NCBI RefSeq assembly: GCF_014697355.1
Contig: NZ_JACJRQ010000017.1
Location: 62,001-126,000 of the forward strand
DNA: 64,000 nt
Source: Nostoc calcicola FACHB-3891
GTDB lineage: Bacteria; Cyanobacteriota; Cyanobacteriia; Cyanobacteriales; Nostocaceae
Direction of reading: 5' to 3'
The position numbers and the translations under genes were made by a program. Position 1 is the first letter of the stretch. Every line of letters begins with the position of its first letter. This document shows positions 53,902 to 62,488 of this stretch, in pieces. The notes beneath the pieces were generated by a model. It ran no database searches. It saw only the letters and a program-made list of their open reading frames with translations, and was not told the origin of the DNA.

Positions 53902-55118
53902 AATTGATGTCTTAATTCCAATTTTTGCTCTAACTGACTTGCTCCAGTCATGGCTGCCATGAATGAAAACATGATGAGGATATAACGCTCCTCTAAAACG
54001 TTATGGCTAAATAGTCCCCAGAGAAGAATAAAAATAGCAAAAGCTAAGCCAATATATTTAGTTTCTCCACGGGCGTGCTGTGTTACTGCATATACGAATA
54101 GAGGTAGAATCAAAGTGCCAATAACTCCATGATCCGCCATATAATATAAGTACATATTGTGTGTAGATATTTCCATATTCCACGTTAAAGTTGAGCCAAT
54201 TCCATTACCTAAAAAGGGATGTTTCGTAAACATCTGCCAAGCTAATTGAGCCACTTCTAAACGTGAATCAGCGGAATCTTCAGAATCAGAAGCTGAGATA
54301 TTTTGAAACCATGCAATTCTTTCCAGTGAATTGGGATTCAAATTGAAATTTTGCAATAACTCTTCCCACCATTGTGAACCTAAGCTGATAATAAAAGCTC
54401 CTATTCCCAAAGTCCAATAAAGTAATTTGTTCAAATGAATTATACGGGCGATGGTAAAAATAATAACTGTCACTAACCAGCCAAGAATAGCACCCCTTGA
54501 AAACGTCAAAAGAACCCCAATACCGACGAGAGAGACAAAAGGTAAACGATATATTGGCTGTAATATACTTACACTAAAAATCATCCCAAGTATTAACGCA
54601 CAGCCATTACTATTTGGATTTAAGTAAAATCCAGTAGCTCGACCGCCGTTACCTAATGAGATAAATGCAACAGGGTTAAAAAATTCGTAAATATTATTAA
54701 ATGCAGCCATTAATACTGCTAAAAATATAGCCCATCGAATCAAGTAATGAATTGTCTGATTTCGAGAAAATACTAATGTCATTGTGATGATAAAAATCAC
54801 TGTTAAAATTCTTTTTCTTAATTCTTCAAAAGCAAGTTCTCCAGATGATGAAAATAGTAAAAACCACAATAATGAGATAAAAATAAAACCAAAACACCAA
54901 ATAATCACAGAGAGTGGTATGTACTTATTCTGTGAAAAAAGTAATGGGAGAGAAGCTATAGCAAAACCTAAGATCCAAAATAAAGGAGGTTGAGAAACAA
55001 TACCTGATGTATATAAATATGAATTAATATCTGTGAAAAAAGTGAAAATAGCGCCTACCGCTAGGATACATTGATAATAAAATAAGAAATCAAATTTTTT
55101 ATTTAGAGATTGATTCAT
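53898..55118 (-). CDS. O-antigen ligase/polymerase (Wzy/WaaL-like)
   Basis: About 406 residues from ATG 55118; TTG 55130 is less likely. It has some eleven membrane spans, with the large periplasmic loop near residues 255-320 (NISASDSEDSADSRLEVAQL, then HPFLGNGIGSTL and STHNMYLYYMADHGVIGTLI) characteristic of Wzy_C/O-antigen ligase proteins. The H-N-x-Y core of that loop is intact. It would polymerise the repeat units or ligate them. It overlaps both neighbours, which are GT4 genes, so the three are coupled. Confidence 0.85.
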   Translation of the reverse strand: MNQSLNKKFDFLFYYQCILAVGAIFTFFTDINSYLYTSGIVSQPPLFWILGFAIASLPLLFSQNKYIPLSVIIWCFGFIFISLLWFLLFSSSGELAFEELRKRILTVIFIITMTLVFSRNQTIHYLIRWAIFLAVLMAAFNNIYEFFNPVAFISLGNGGRATGFYLNPNSNGCALILGMIFSVSILQPIYRLPFVSLVGIGVLLTFSRGAILGWLVTVIIFTIARIIHLNKLLYWTLGIGAFIISLGSQWWEELLQNFNLNPNSLERIAWFQNISASDSEDSADSRLEVAQLAWQMFTKHPFLGNGIGSTLTWNMEISTHNMYLYYMADHGVIGTLILPLFVYAVTQHARGETKYIGLAFAIFILLWGLFSHNVLEERYILIMFSFMAAMTGASQLEQKLELRHQL

Positions 55119-56247
55119 GGGATAAAGCAAGTAAAGCGGCTTGGGTTTTCAAGACTAATTCAGCTACTGAAAACTGATCAATTATTCGCTGTCGAATTTG
55201 AGTGCGATCGCAACTATCAATACTAAAACTTTCTATTAATTTATTGAGCGCAGTTTTCAAAGCTTCTGGATTTTTAGGTGGTACTACTACATCAGGATTC
55301 CCAACAATCAAAGCTGAATCGCCTACATCTGTTACCACACAGTGAACACCGCAGGCCATCGCTTCTCCAATTACATTAGGAAATCCTTCTGTATAAGATG
55401 AAGAAGCAATAATATCTAAGGCGTTGTATACTACGGGCATATCTCTACGCGCTTTTTCCCAGATAATTTTTTCAGAAATGCCTAACTGATGAGCTAGTTC
55501 ATACAACTCCCGCGCATAGTTTTCTGAACCACTACCTATACAAACAAAATACACATCTTGCCTCTCTTCACACAGTAATGCTGCTGCTTTAATAAATGTC
55601 GGATGGTCTTTTCTCAAATCTAGTCGCCCTACTAAACCAATCAAAATTGTATCTTGGGAAATTCCCCACAATCTTCGCACTTTTGTCCTAGCTTCTAAGT
55701 CAGGGTGAAAAAGTTCGACATCAATACCATTAGGAATTACCATCATCTTGTCAGGTGGGAATTTATAAGTGAGGTAATATGCTCGACCAGCATAGGAATT
55801 GACAACGATCAGGTCAGCAAAATTAGAGAAAAGGCACTCTAAATAAAAGTGTAAACGTCCTAACCAACCGTAAAAATCAGGATCGTTATTAGAATTGCGT
55901 AATCCCCAAACCATATGGGTTGAAGGGAAAAAGGGCTTTAAGAAAATAGTGAGTAAATTTGGCGTTCCACCATATCCATGCAAGACAGCAGGATGTATCC
56001 GTTGAAGATGCTGAACAAGACGCCAAAAAAAACCAAATAAATGCCAACGTCCTTGTTTTTCTAAACAGATAGTTGGGATACCACTATCTTTCAAGTCATT
56101 ATCTAAAGATAATGAACCAGCAGTGTAAAAGCATAAAACAGTTACATCAAAGTATTGTTGATCGAGAGCTTTTGCTAGTGTGACTAACTGTCTTTCTGCT
56201 CCTCCATAGTTCAAATCTCGAATCAAAAATACGATTTTCTTTTTCAT
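55099..56247 (-). CDS. Glycosyltransferase family 4
   Basis: A 382-residue GT-B enzyme. LIRDLNYGGAERQLVTLAKA is the typical start of the family, MVWGLRNSNNDPDF is in the acceptor domain, and IGLVGRLDLRKDHPTFIKAA and SSSYTEGFPNVIGEAMACGV are in the donor domain. The product probably adds a sugar to the lipid-linked unit. It overlaps the polymerase start by 20 bases and is preceded by a dispersed repeat at 56270-56352. Confidence 0.9.
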   Translation of the reverse strand: MKKKIVFLIRDLNYGGAERQLVTLAKALDQQYFDVTVLCFYTAGSLSLDNDLKDSGIPTICLEKQGRWHLFGFFWRLVQHLQRIHPAVLHGYGGTPNLLTIFLKPFFPSTHMVWGLRNSNNDPDFYGWLGRLHFYLECLFSNFADLIVVNSYAGRAYYLTYKFPPDKMMVIPNGIDVELFHPDLEARTKVRRLWGISQDTILIGLVGRLDLRKDHPTFIKAAALLCEERQDVYFVCIGSGSENYARELYELAHQLGISEKIIWEKARRDMPVVYNALDIIASSSYTEGFPNVIGEAMACGVHCVVTDVGDSALIVGNPDVVVPPKNPEALKTALNKLIESFSIDSCDRTQIRQRIIDQFSVAELVLKTQAALLALSHESISK

Positions 56248-56269
56248 TTGATTTCTTGCATAAATAAGT

Positions 56270-56352
56270 TTTTATCGGGCTACGCCCCGCTTCTATAACA
56301 CGCAGAGGCGCAGAGAAGAGAACGCAAAGAGGGACTTTTGCTAGAGGTCTAT
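56270..56352. repeat. Dispersed CGGGCTACGCCCCGCTTC / CGCAGAGGCGCAGAG repeat
   Basis: TCGGGCTACGCCCCGCTTCT followed by ACACGCAGAGGCGCAGAG, ACGCAAAG and TTTTGCTAGAGGTCTATT. The first part recurs inverted at 61376-61403 and the second part in the same orientation at 25932-26000. The final bases abut the CapK-like stop codon. Confidence 0.6.
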
Positions 56353-57681
56353 TTAATTAACCTCGGAAATTGTGTAGCGGTATTTGCCGGAATTATTCAC
56401 AGAAATATGATTTACAAATTCAAAATTTACTACACAATCCTTACCCATCATCAGCTTGCACTTGGCGGCAATATCATCGAGTTCTTCGGTGAGATAATTA
56501 GAATTAGATTTAATGATTTTGATGTTAATTTCTAAGTAGGTTTTTTGAATTATTTGAAATTTATCTACCCAATCTTTGAAGTATAAAAGATGAGTAAAAT
56601 ATTCCCCATCGACTAAAGTTCCGCTTTGAGTTTTAAAAATATCAACATTTCTACCGGAAACTTTCTCTAATATTTGTCCCGATTTATATTCAGGAGATAA
56701 AATGCCGCGATCGCCAATTTTATAACGAATCAGCGGCATAGCAAAATTTATGAGAGAAGTAATCAGAATATTACCTTCAACTCCTGGCGGCACAGGGTTG
56801 TTGTCATCATCTACAATCTCAATATAATTACCCCAAGGTGCTACCCACAATCCTTGCTGTTCCTGTTTTTCACAAGCTACATCGCTGACCTCTCTCGAAC
56901 CATAACGATTAAATACTTGACATTGAAATACAGTCTCAATTTTTTGGCGCATCCAAGTATAAAGTGTCCCAGCAGAAGTTATGATTGCCTTTTGAGGAAC
57001 AAGTTTAATGTGTTCATCTTCAGCAAATTTTGCTAATTCATAAATTGCTTGAGCGTAGGCAACAATCAACTTTGGTGGTTTTGTATTCAGTAATTTCAGA
57101 AAATCTCTCATTCTTTGAGGAGTCATCTGAAAGGCATTCATATATGTAGTATTTCTGAGAAAATTGAAAAAGTTTGCCTTCCATCCCATCGTGCCATCAA
57201 AAACGTCTTTTTCTGAACCCCATAGACGTACTTCTGGCTCTCCTAGCTCTCGTCCAACTAAATAAGAATAAAGTAAGCTAATTGCTGTAGATCGGTCATT
57301 ATATTCAGCATCTTGAATTAGCTTAATTGGTTCGCCCGTTGAACCACCTGATGTATTGAAATACCACTGACGTTGTGCTAAATCTCTAGATTTTAGTTGT
57401 TCAAAGTTGTTACGAATAATCTCTTTTGTTAGGATTGGTAATTGTTCGAGATATAGCTCTGGTTTTTGCTGAATAATTGCGTCGTTAGGTAGGCTATTGA
57501 TTAGTTGGGCATAGTATGGGACACATTGATGGCAGTGAATTAGGAGCTTTGTTAGCAAGCCTCTAGTGGTGTCAATGGAGATATTAGATAAACTTTCTTT
57601 GACGAATTGATTATAAAGTTGAGGAAAATGGTAGTTTCTAGAAGAGGCATAAATGAAGTAAAGATATTTTTGGATATTCAT
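56353..57681 (-). CDS. CapK/PaaK-like adenylate-forming protein
   Basis: A 442-residue member of the phenylacetate-CoA ligase-like group. FNTSGGSTGEPIKL is the phosphate-binding loop, IITSAGTLYTWMR and VFNRYGSREVSDVACEKQ hold the adenylate core (A5), and PLIRYKIGDRG is the A8-type hinge. In capsule clusters such proteins are called CapK; they are thought to activate an acyl group for polysaccharide modification, though no reaction is proven. It lies between two GT4 genes and near FemAB-like genes that might use such acyl groups. Confidence 0.85.
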   Translation of the reverse strand: MNIQKYLYFIYASSRNYHFPQLYNQFVKESLSNISIDTTRGLLTKLLIHCHQCVPYYAQLINSLPNDAIIQQKPELYLEQLPILTKEIIRNNFEQLKSRDLAQRQWYFNTSGGSTGEPIKLIQDAEYNDRSTAISLLYSYLVGRELGEPEVRLWGSEKDVFDGTMGWKANFFNFLRNTTYMNAFQMTPQRMRDFLKLLNTKPPKLIVAYAQAIYELAKFAEDEHIKLVPQKAIITSAGTLYTWMRQKIETVFQCQVFNRYGSREVSDVACEKQEQQGLWVAPWGNYIEIVDDDNNPVPPGVEGNILITSLINFAMPLIRYKIGDRGILSPEYKSGQILEKVSGRNVDIFKTQSGTLVDGEYFTHLLYFKDWVDKFQIIQKTYLEINIKIIKSNSNYLTEELDDIAAKCKLMMGKDCVVNFEFVNHISVNNSGKYRYTISEVN

Positions 57682-57702
57682 TGTAAAACGGTTTTTAAAT
57701 TT

Positions 57703-58875
57703 TTATGTTATTCTTGAATTCTCTAAATTTTGCGATGTTTTATTCTGACTCCTGACTCCTGAATTCTGAATTCTGAATTCTTTTTCAATAACTTGAGTTA
57801 GCACTTCTTCCCACATTCCCATTATTTTTTCGACAGCAAATCGTTCGGTTATTTCTGGCGCACGAGCAGCTAAAGATTTTCGTTCTTGTTCATTAGACAT
57901 CAGTCGTTCCATTGCTGCGGCTAATGCTGAAACATCTTCATTGGGAACCAAAATACCATCTATACCATCACGAATAATTTCTCGTGGGCCACTAGGACAA
58001 TCTGTGGATATAACTGGTAATCCACATGCCATTGCTTCGCAAAGAGCATTTGGAAAACCTTCAAAACGGGAAGACATAATAAAAAACTCTGCCTCTTGTA
58101 AAAAAGCATAGGTATTGTTCACCATTCCGGGAAAATGAACGCGATCGCCAAGTCCAAGTTGATTACGCAGAGATTCCAATTCTGGCCGTAGTTTTCCATC
58201 CCCTAGAATAGTCAATGTCCATTCTGGATAATTATCTTTTAATTTGGCAAAAGCTTGTAGCAATAAATCAAAGCCTTTCTCTGGGACAAAGCGTCCCATA
58301 GCAATGAGCGATCGCTCTGCTAAAAATTTTTCTGATGACTGTTTTTTTATTGGTGGTAATACAACCATATTAGGTATAATACAGCTATTATTTTGCAGTT
58401 TTGATGGAAAATAATCTCTTGCTCGCTGAGTTTGAAAAACAATTTTATCTGCAAATAAATAAGTCCATTTTCGTAGTTGTTGCCAATTCCAACCTAAAGA
58501 ACTTTTTACAGGATTACTGCGTTCAGAAACTATTACTGGCATCTTCAACCAGCGCGTTGCTAGTAAAGTATTGATGTTGATTTTAGACATGAAGCTAATC
58601 ACAACATCTGGGTTATTACTAATAATTGAATTTCGTAGTATTTGGATACGTTTGAAGTTGTTCCAAATGCCAATAATTGTATTAGGAGATTTTTCAGCTA
58701 TCCCTAAGGGAATGTAAATTATATGAGAATCTAAATAGAAGTCGGGTATTTTATTGTCATTAAATGTTAATAAAGTAATTTGCCATCCCTTAGCTGACCA
58801 GTAATTTGCCATGATTGACATAATACGTTCGGCACCACCATAGGTAAGGGAATGAATAATTAATGTTATTTTCAT
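57703..58875 (-). CDS. Glycosyltransferase family 4
   Basis: A 390-residue GT-B enzyme. SLTYGGAERIMSIMANYW starts the N-domain and VIVSERSNPVKSSLGW is in the acceptor region. IAMGRFVPEKGFDLLLQAFA and SSRFEGFPNALCEAMACGLP are the donor motifs; the sequence is close to galactosyltransferases of the AmsD type. The C-terminal 20 or so residues (FRIQNSGVRSQNKTSQ) are encoded by a GAATTCT/GGAGTCA repeat, so its end was rewritten by repeat DNA. Confidence 0.9.
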   Translation of the reverse strand: MKITLIIHSLTYGGAERIMSIMANYWSAKGWQITLLTFNDNKIPDFYLDSHIIYIPLGIAEKSPNTIIGIWNNFKRIQILRNSIISNNPDVVISFMSKININTLLATRWLKMPVIVSERSNPVKSSLGWNWQQLRKWTYLFADKIVFQTQRARDYFPSKLQNNSCIIPNMVVLPPIKKQSSEKFLAERSLIAMGRFVPEKGFDLLLQAFAKLKDNYPEWTLTILGDGKLRPELESLRNQLGLGDRVHFPGMVNNTYAFLQEAEFFIMSSRFEGFPNALCEAMACGLPVISTDCPSGPREIIRDGIDGILVPNEDVSALAAAMERLMSNEQERKSLAARAPEITERFAVEKIMGMWEEVLTQVIEKEFRIQNSGVRSQNKTSQNLENSRIT

Positions 58876-58942
58876 TGTGTGAGAATGTTTAAAATCACGC
58901 AGAAACGCAGAGAAGAGAGATTAAGAGAGGAGTATTTGGGAA

Positions 58943-60301
58943 TTAGGTTACTAGGGTAGCAGAATTTTTTTTGAGTTTTTTATTAGCAAAATATGATAAA
59001 AATAAGAATGCTAAGGCGGAAACACAGGCTGTTGAGAGAGCGATACCTGCAACACCAAAATAGTGGAGAAATAAATAGTTTAAAACAATATTGTTGATTA
59101 GATTGTATCCAGAAGCCCACATTAATATATGATTGGCTTGCATTGCTGAAATTAACCGTACTACCAAAATACCTGCTACATGAAAAGGTATTTGGAAAGC
59201 AAAACAATTTTGAATATGAGCTACTAAATGAGTGTCATTAGCCGTAAATGAACCTCTTTGAAAAAGTATTTGGACTATAGATTCAGAAAATATAAATAAG
59301 AATGTTGACAGTAGAGTAGTTGTGACAAAGATGATCTGCATATATCGCTTAAGTGTGCGACGTGTCCCGATCCAATCGTTAGCAGCGATCATTTTGGAAA
59401 AATAGGGAATCACAGCAGTACTCAATGCTGTAGTGGCTAGAGACATGGGGAATGCGATCGCTTTGTTACCGTAATTGAGTGCTGCTACACTACCAGGTAA
59501 CAACATTGCTGCCATAGATTGATCTACTAAATTTGTACTACACATTAAAAGTCCGCCTGCAATCATGGGGAAATATTGGCGAACAACTTGATGCAGATTA
59601 GTATCAACCCCATACCATTTAGGAAGCAATGAAATGCCTTGTCGGTGCAATGCTATTCCTAAAAGAATTATTTCTAGTACTGCACCGCAGACTAACCCAG
59701 CGGCTAAAGCGAAAATTCCCCAAGATTTCAGCGTTAAAAGTAATACGATGCTAACAGTTGGAGTAATAATTGGTGAGAATGCTGCTAAAGCGAAACGCTC
59801 CCCTGCATTCAATACAGCACCCCAGATCACAATGATCCCACTTAAGAGAATAAAAGGTGCGATCGCGCAAAGCAAATGAAAAGTCAGATCTAGCTTTTGA
59901 GGACTAAATCCAGCCGCAATTCGTGGTAAATACAAAGGTGCTAAGATTACCGTCAATATTGTTGTAATTCCTAACAGTCCCAAGCCGCTAATTGTGGCTC
60001 CACAAAAAAGCTTTTGAGCAGCTTTTGTACCTTCCTGCTCTCTTACTTGCATATAAGTAGGTATGAGAGCAGTATTAAAAGAACCAGCAACCACATTAAT
60101 AATAAAAGAAGGAATCAGCAAAGCAATTAAAAACGCATCTATGTCATCTCCAGTGCCAAACCTCTGAGCAACCACCAATTCTTTACCAACAGCCGCCACT
60201 TTAACCAATGCTGTCAATAAACCAACTATCATCGCAGCACCAAAAATTTGGCGATTGATAGAGCCACTTGTCAGCTTCTTCCAGTAATCAACTAATACCA
60301 T
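58943..60301 (-). CDS. murJ: MurJ/Wzx-type lipid-linked oligosaccharide flippase
   Basis: A 452-residue MOP-superfamily protein with about fourteen membrane spans. GDDIDAFLIALLIPSFIINV and GSFNTALIPTYMQVREQEG are landmarks of the MurJ (MviN) branch, as are PMIAGGLLMCSTNLVDQSMA and ALSTAVIPYFSKM. It is somewhat shorter than E. coli MurJ. Since it lies in a polysaccharide cluster with a Wzy-like gene and no other peptidoglycan gene, it may serve as the Wzx of this pathway rather than the lipid II flippase. Start ATG at 60299-60301. Confidence 0.82.
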   Translation of the reverse strand: MVLVDYWKKLTSGSINRQIFGAAMIVGLLTALVKVAAVGKELVVAQRFGTGDDIDAFLIALLIPSFIINVVAGSFNTALIPTYMQVREQEGTKAAQKLFCGATISGLGLLGITTILTVILAPLYLPRIAAGFSPQKLDLTFHLLCAIAPFILLSGIIVIWGAVLNAGERFALAAFSPIITPTVSIVLLLTLKSWGIFALAAGLVCGAVLEIILLGIALHRQGISLLPKWYGVDTNLHQVVRQYFPMIAGGLLMCSTNLVDQSMAAMLLPGSVAALNYGNKAIAFPMSLATTALSTAVIPYFSKMIAANDWIGTRRTLKRYMQIIFVTTTLLSTFLFIFSESIVQILFQRGSFTANDTHLVAHIQNCFAFQIPFHVAGILVVRLISAMQANHILMWASGYNLINNIVLNYLFLHYFGVAGIALSTACVSALAFLFLSYFANKKLKKNSATLVT

Positions 60302-60446
60302 TTTGGATTTTAGATTTGAGATTTTGGATGATGAATCGCCTTGGTATGTCTGATTTTGGTGAATATATTTATGGCGATGATTTTTAAACTAGTATTACGA
60401 CATGTAAAATTTTGACTTTGGAAATCTACGATTCAAAGACCAAAAT

Positions 60447-61241
60447 TTAAAATTTAAAATTCACTAAGCTTGGTAAAGATAATTCAGAGAACCTCATATA
60501 TATCTTGAGCAAACGTAAATATAATTTACCCTTTAAGGTAACTCCATTAACACAGTTAAAATTTTTAACAACTTCTCCACCAAACTTTTCTTTAAACTGA
60601 TTAATACCTAATTTTTCCGGATCTGTATTTCCGGTATACCAACCTCCAAAGTCATAAGTTGAAATTCCTAAATTCTTAAATCTCACAATATCTTGCCAGT
60701 GATGATAACGATTTGCTCGCCCTAAAATCGATTGATAGGAAGTATCATTATTATTTTTCAGTGATGCAGAATGCAAAAGACGGACTCTATTTTTACTGCG
60801 ATAATAAACATGCCAAACTAAAGAATCGCCATCTTTTAACTTGACACGTGAAATATCAATTACACCAGCATCTATGCGATTTTTTAGTTGAACTCTGTTA
60901 ATTTTCGTCAAGCCTTTTTGAGAAGCAAATAAATCATAAAAATCAGAAAATTCATTGAGTACATCAGAATCAATGTCCTCCCAATATTCATAAACCACTT
61001 GGTCTTTTTGCTCTGCTCGTCTAATCTTATATCTATCATTGCTACTGATACTTTTCCAAAGTTCATCATGACTTTTATTTAAATCAATCAATCTTGTGTA
61101 AAATTCATCAGACTGACCACCTTTAATGGGGTGTATCCATTGCCTATAGTGGAGTACATCTACATTACTTAATTCTTGCGGATTTTCATCAAACCAGACT
61201 TCTCCCACTGAAAAGATAAATTTCTTTGTGATAATTAACAT
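60447..61241 (-). CDS. FemAB/GNAT-like acyltransferase
   Basis: A 264-residue protein with features of the BioF2-like/FemAB acyltransferases: SISSNDRYKIRRAEQKDQVV (basic helix), SVVWHVYYRS-like strand (here DSLVWHVYYRS), and YDFGGWYTGN with GINQFKEKFGGEVVKNFNCV in the C-terminal part, which is the most typical segment. It is smaller than FemAB at 27317 and lacks the N-terminal GNAT half. It is the fourth acyltransferase-like gene of the window and may modify a sugar of the polymer. Start ATG at 61239-61241. Confidence 0.65.
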   Translation of the reverse strand: MLIITKKFIFSVGEVWFDENPQELSNVDVLHYRQWIHPIKGGQSDEFYTRLIDLNKSHDELWKSISSNDRYKIRRAEQKDQVVYEYWEDIDSDVLNEFSDFYDLFASQKGLTKINRVQLKNRIDAGVIDISRVKLKDGDSLVWHVYYRSKNRVRLLHSASLKNNNDTSYQSILGRANRYHHWQDIVRFKNLGISTYDFGGWYTGNTDPEKLGINQFKEKFGGEVVKNFNCVNGVTLKGKLYLRLLKIYMRFSELSLPSLVNFKF

Positions 61242-61334
61242 CTCTTTTATTCCCCACTATTTCATTCAAATACACTTGTAGCTAGCAAATTTTAATTCTG
61301 ATTATTTACATCTACTAATAAATAAAAACCTCTC

Positions 61335-61403
61335 TTTCTTATTCTCTTTGCGTCCTCTGCGTCTCTGCGTGTTAGCAAAGCGGGGCATAGCCCGACAAAA
61401 AAA
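61335..61403. repeat. Inverted copy of the CGCAGAG / CGGGC dispersed repeat
   Basis: CTCTTTGCGTCCTCTGCGTC then TCTGCGTGTTAGCAAAGCGG and GGCATAGCCCGAC form the complement of the repeat at 56270-56352, with some changes. It lies between the FemAB-like and propeller genes. Confidence 0.55.
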
Positions 61404-61443
61404 GAATTTTCACAAATCAGATAAAATTCCTATTAACCAAATT

Positions 61444-62430
61444 TCAGTTCTTAAATCTTGGCTCAAAAATTAATCGATAACGCTTTCCATCGACACATGC
61501 AATCCATTTATTTCGATCGATTTGGTGAGCATCAATATGGTGCATACCTATTTGATTCCAACCCACTCCACTTGCTTTAATAACTGAATTACTTTTGACT
61601 TCTTTTTCTTGATAATTTATTATTGTCAATTCAGTTATTTCAAACGCTCTAACTTGATGACCATATATCCGCTCACAATCCTGGGTATATCTAACAATTT
61701 TGCCATCGAATACTATAACCCTACCCGCTGGTCTTGCTATGTTTTTATTTCCTTTAATCACTGGGCTTTTTGGATGTTCAATCCAACCATCCATTAAATT
61801 TTGAGAATAATAAAGACGTAATGTATTTCTTGCTTCTGATGTTGCAGTTAACAACCACCAAAGATTATTGTGTTGAAAAATACTAGGATCTACAAAATCA
61901 CTTTGAGCAAGTAAAGTTTTGACGTAAGACCATTTTGTGGGAAAATTAATTGCTTTATATAAACGAATAGAACTTGCTTCGGAAGTTTCTGGAATCATAT
62001 AATAGTCATTTTGAAATTTGAATACATATGGATAAGATAAATGAAACGGTTCATCAAGTACAATTTTTTGGTAATTCCATTTGTATGCATTATTACTAGT
62101 TGCTAGACCTATTACTCCTTTATTTTGTAGACCATTTAATACTTCAAAAAACATATACCAAGTGCCATCTTCACTAACCATAAATGGATCGGCAACAAAG
62201 TGTGCTGGAACATCTGTTATGTCCTTGGCAGTCAAAACTGGATTAATAATTGTGTCTGGACAAACAAAATCAAAAGGAGATTCGCCTGTATAAATTCCAA
62301 TTGACCACTCACTTCTTCTTGTGATAAAAATCTTTGCTATGTTTTTAATCCCAGCCAAATATCTATGATTAACCCTAGATACTCTATCGAATACCTGTGA
62401 AATACTGTTGAGATTAGAGATTTTGTACAT
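61444..62430 (-). CDS. Five-bladed propeller protein, GIPC-transferase/GH43-like
   Basis: A 328-residue protein with repeats of the glycosidase-type propeller: VADPFMVSEDGTWYMFFEVL, IGLATSNNAYKWNYQKIVLD, SYPYVFKFQNDYYMIPETSE and DFVDPSIFQHNNLWWLLTAT. These match the N-terminal domain shared by plant glucosamine inositolphosphorylceramide transferase 1 and bacterial polysaccharide-cluster proteins. DPF and DPS aspartates are where GH43/GH68 enzymes have catalytic acids. Activity as a hydrolase or transferase is not shown. Start ATG at 62428-62430. Confidence 0.7.
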   Translation of the reverse strand: MYKISNLNSISQVFDRVSRVNHRYLAGIKNIAKIFITRRSEWSIGIYTGESPFDFVCPDTIINPVLTAKDITDVPAHFVADPFMVSEDGTWYMFFEVLNGLQNKGVIGLATSNNAYKWNYQKIVLDEPFHLSYPYVFKFQNDYYMIPETSEASSIRLYKAINFPTKWSYVKTLLAQSDFVDPSIFQHNNLWWLLTATSEARNTLRLYYSQNLMDGWIEHPKSPVIKGNKNIARPAGRVIVFDGKIVRYTQDCERIYGHQVRAFEITELTIINYQEKEVKSNSVIKASGVGWNQIGMHHIDAHQIDRNKWIACVDGKRYRLIFEPRFKN

Positions 62431-62488
62431 ATTTATTGTTGAGATTAAGGTAGATTTAAAGCTAAATTATTCAAGTTAAATATGCTCC

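Noticed and set aside
58943..60301. Firm assignment as the lipid II flippase
   Set aside because: The sequence is of MurJ type, but the context is polysaccharide synthesis, so a Wzx role is equally possible.
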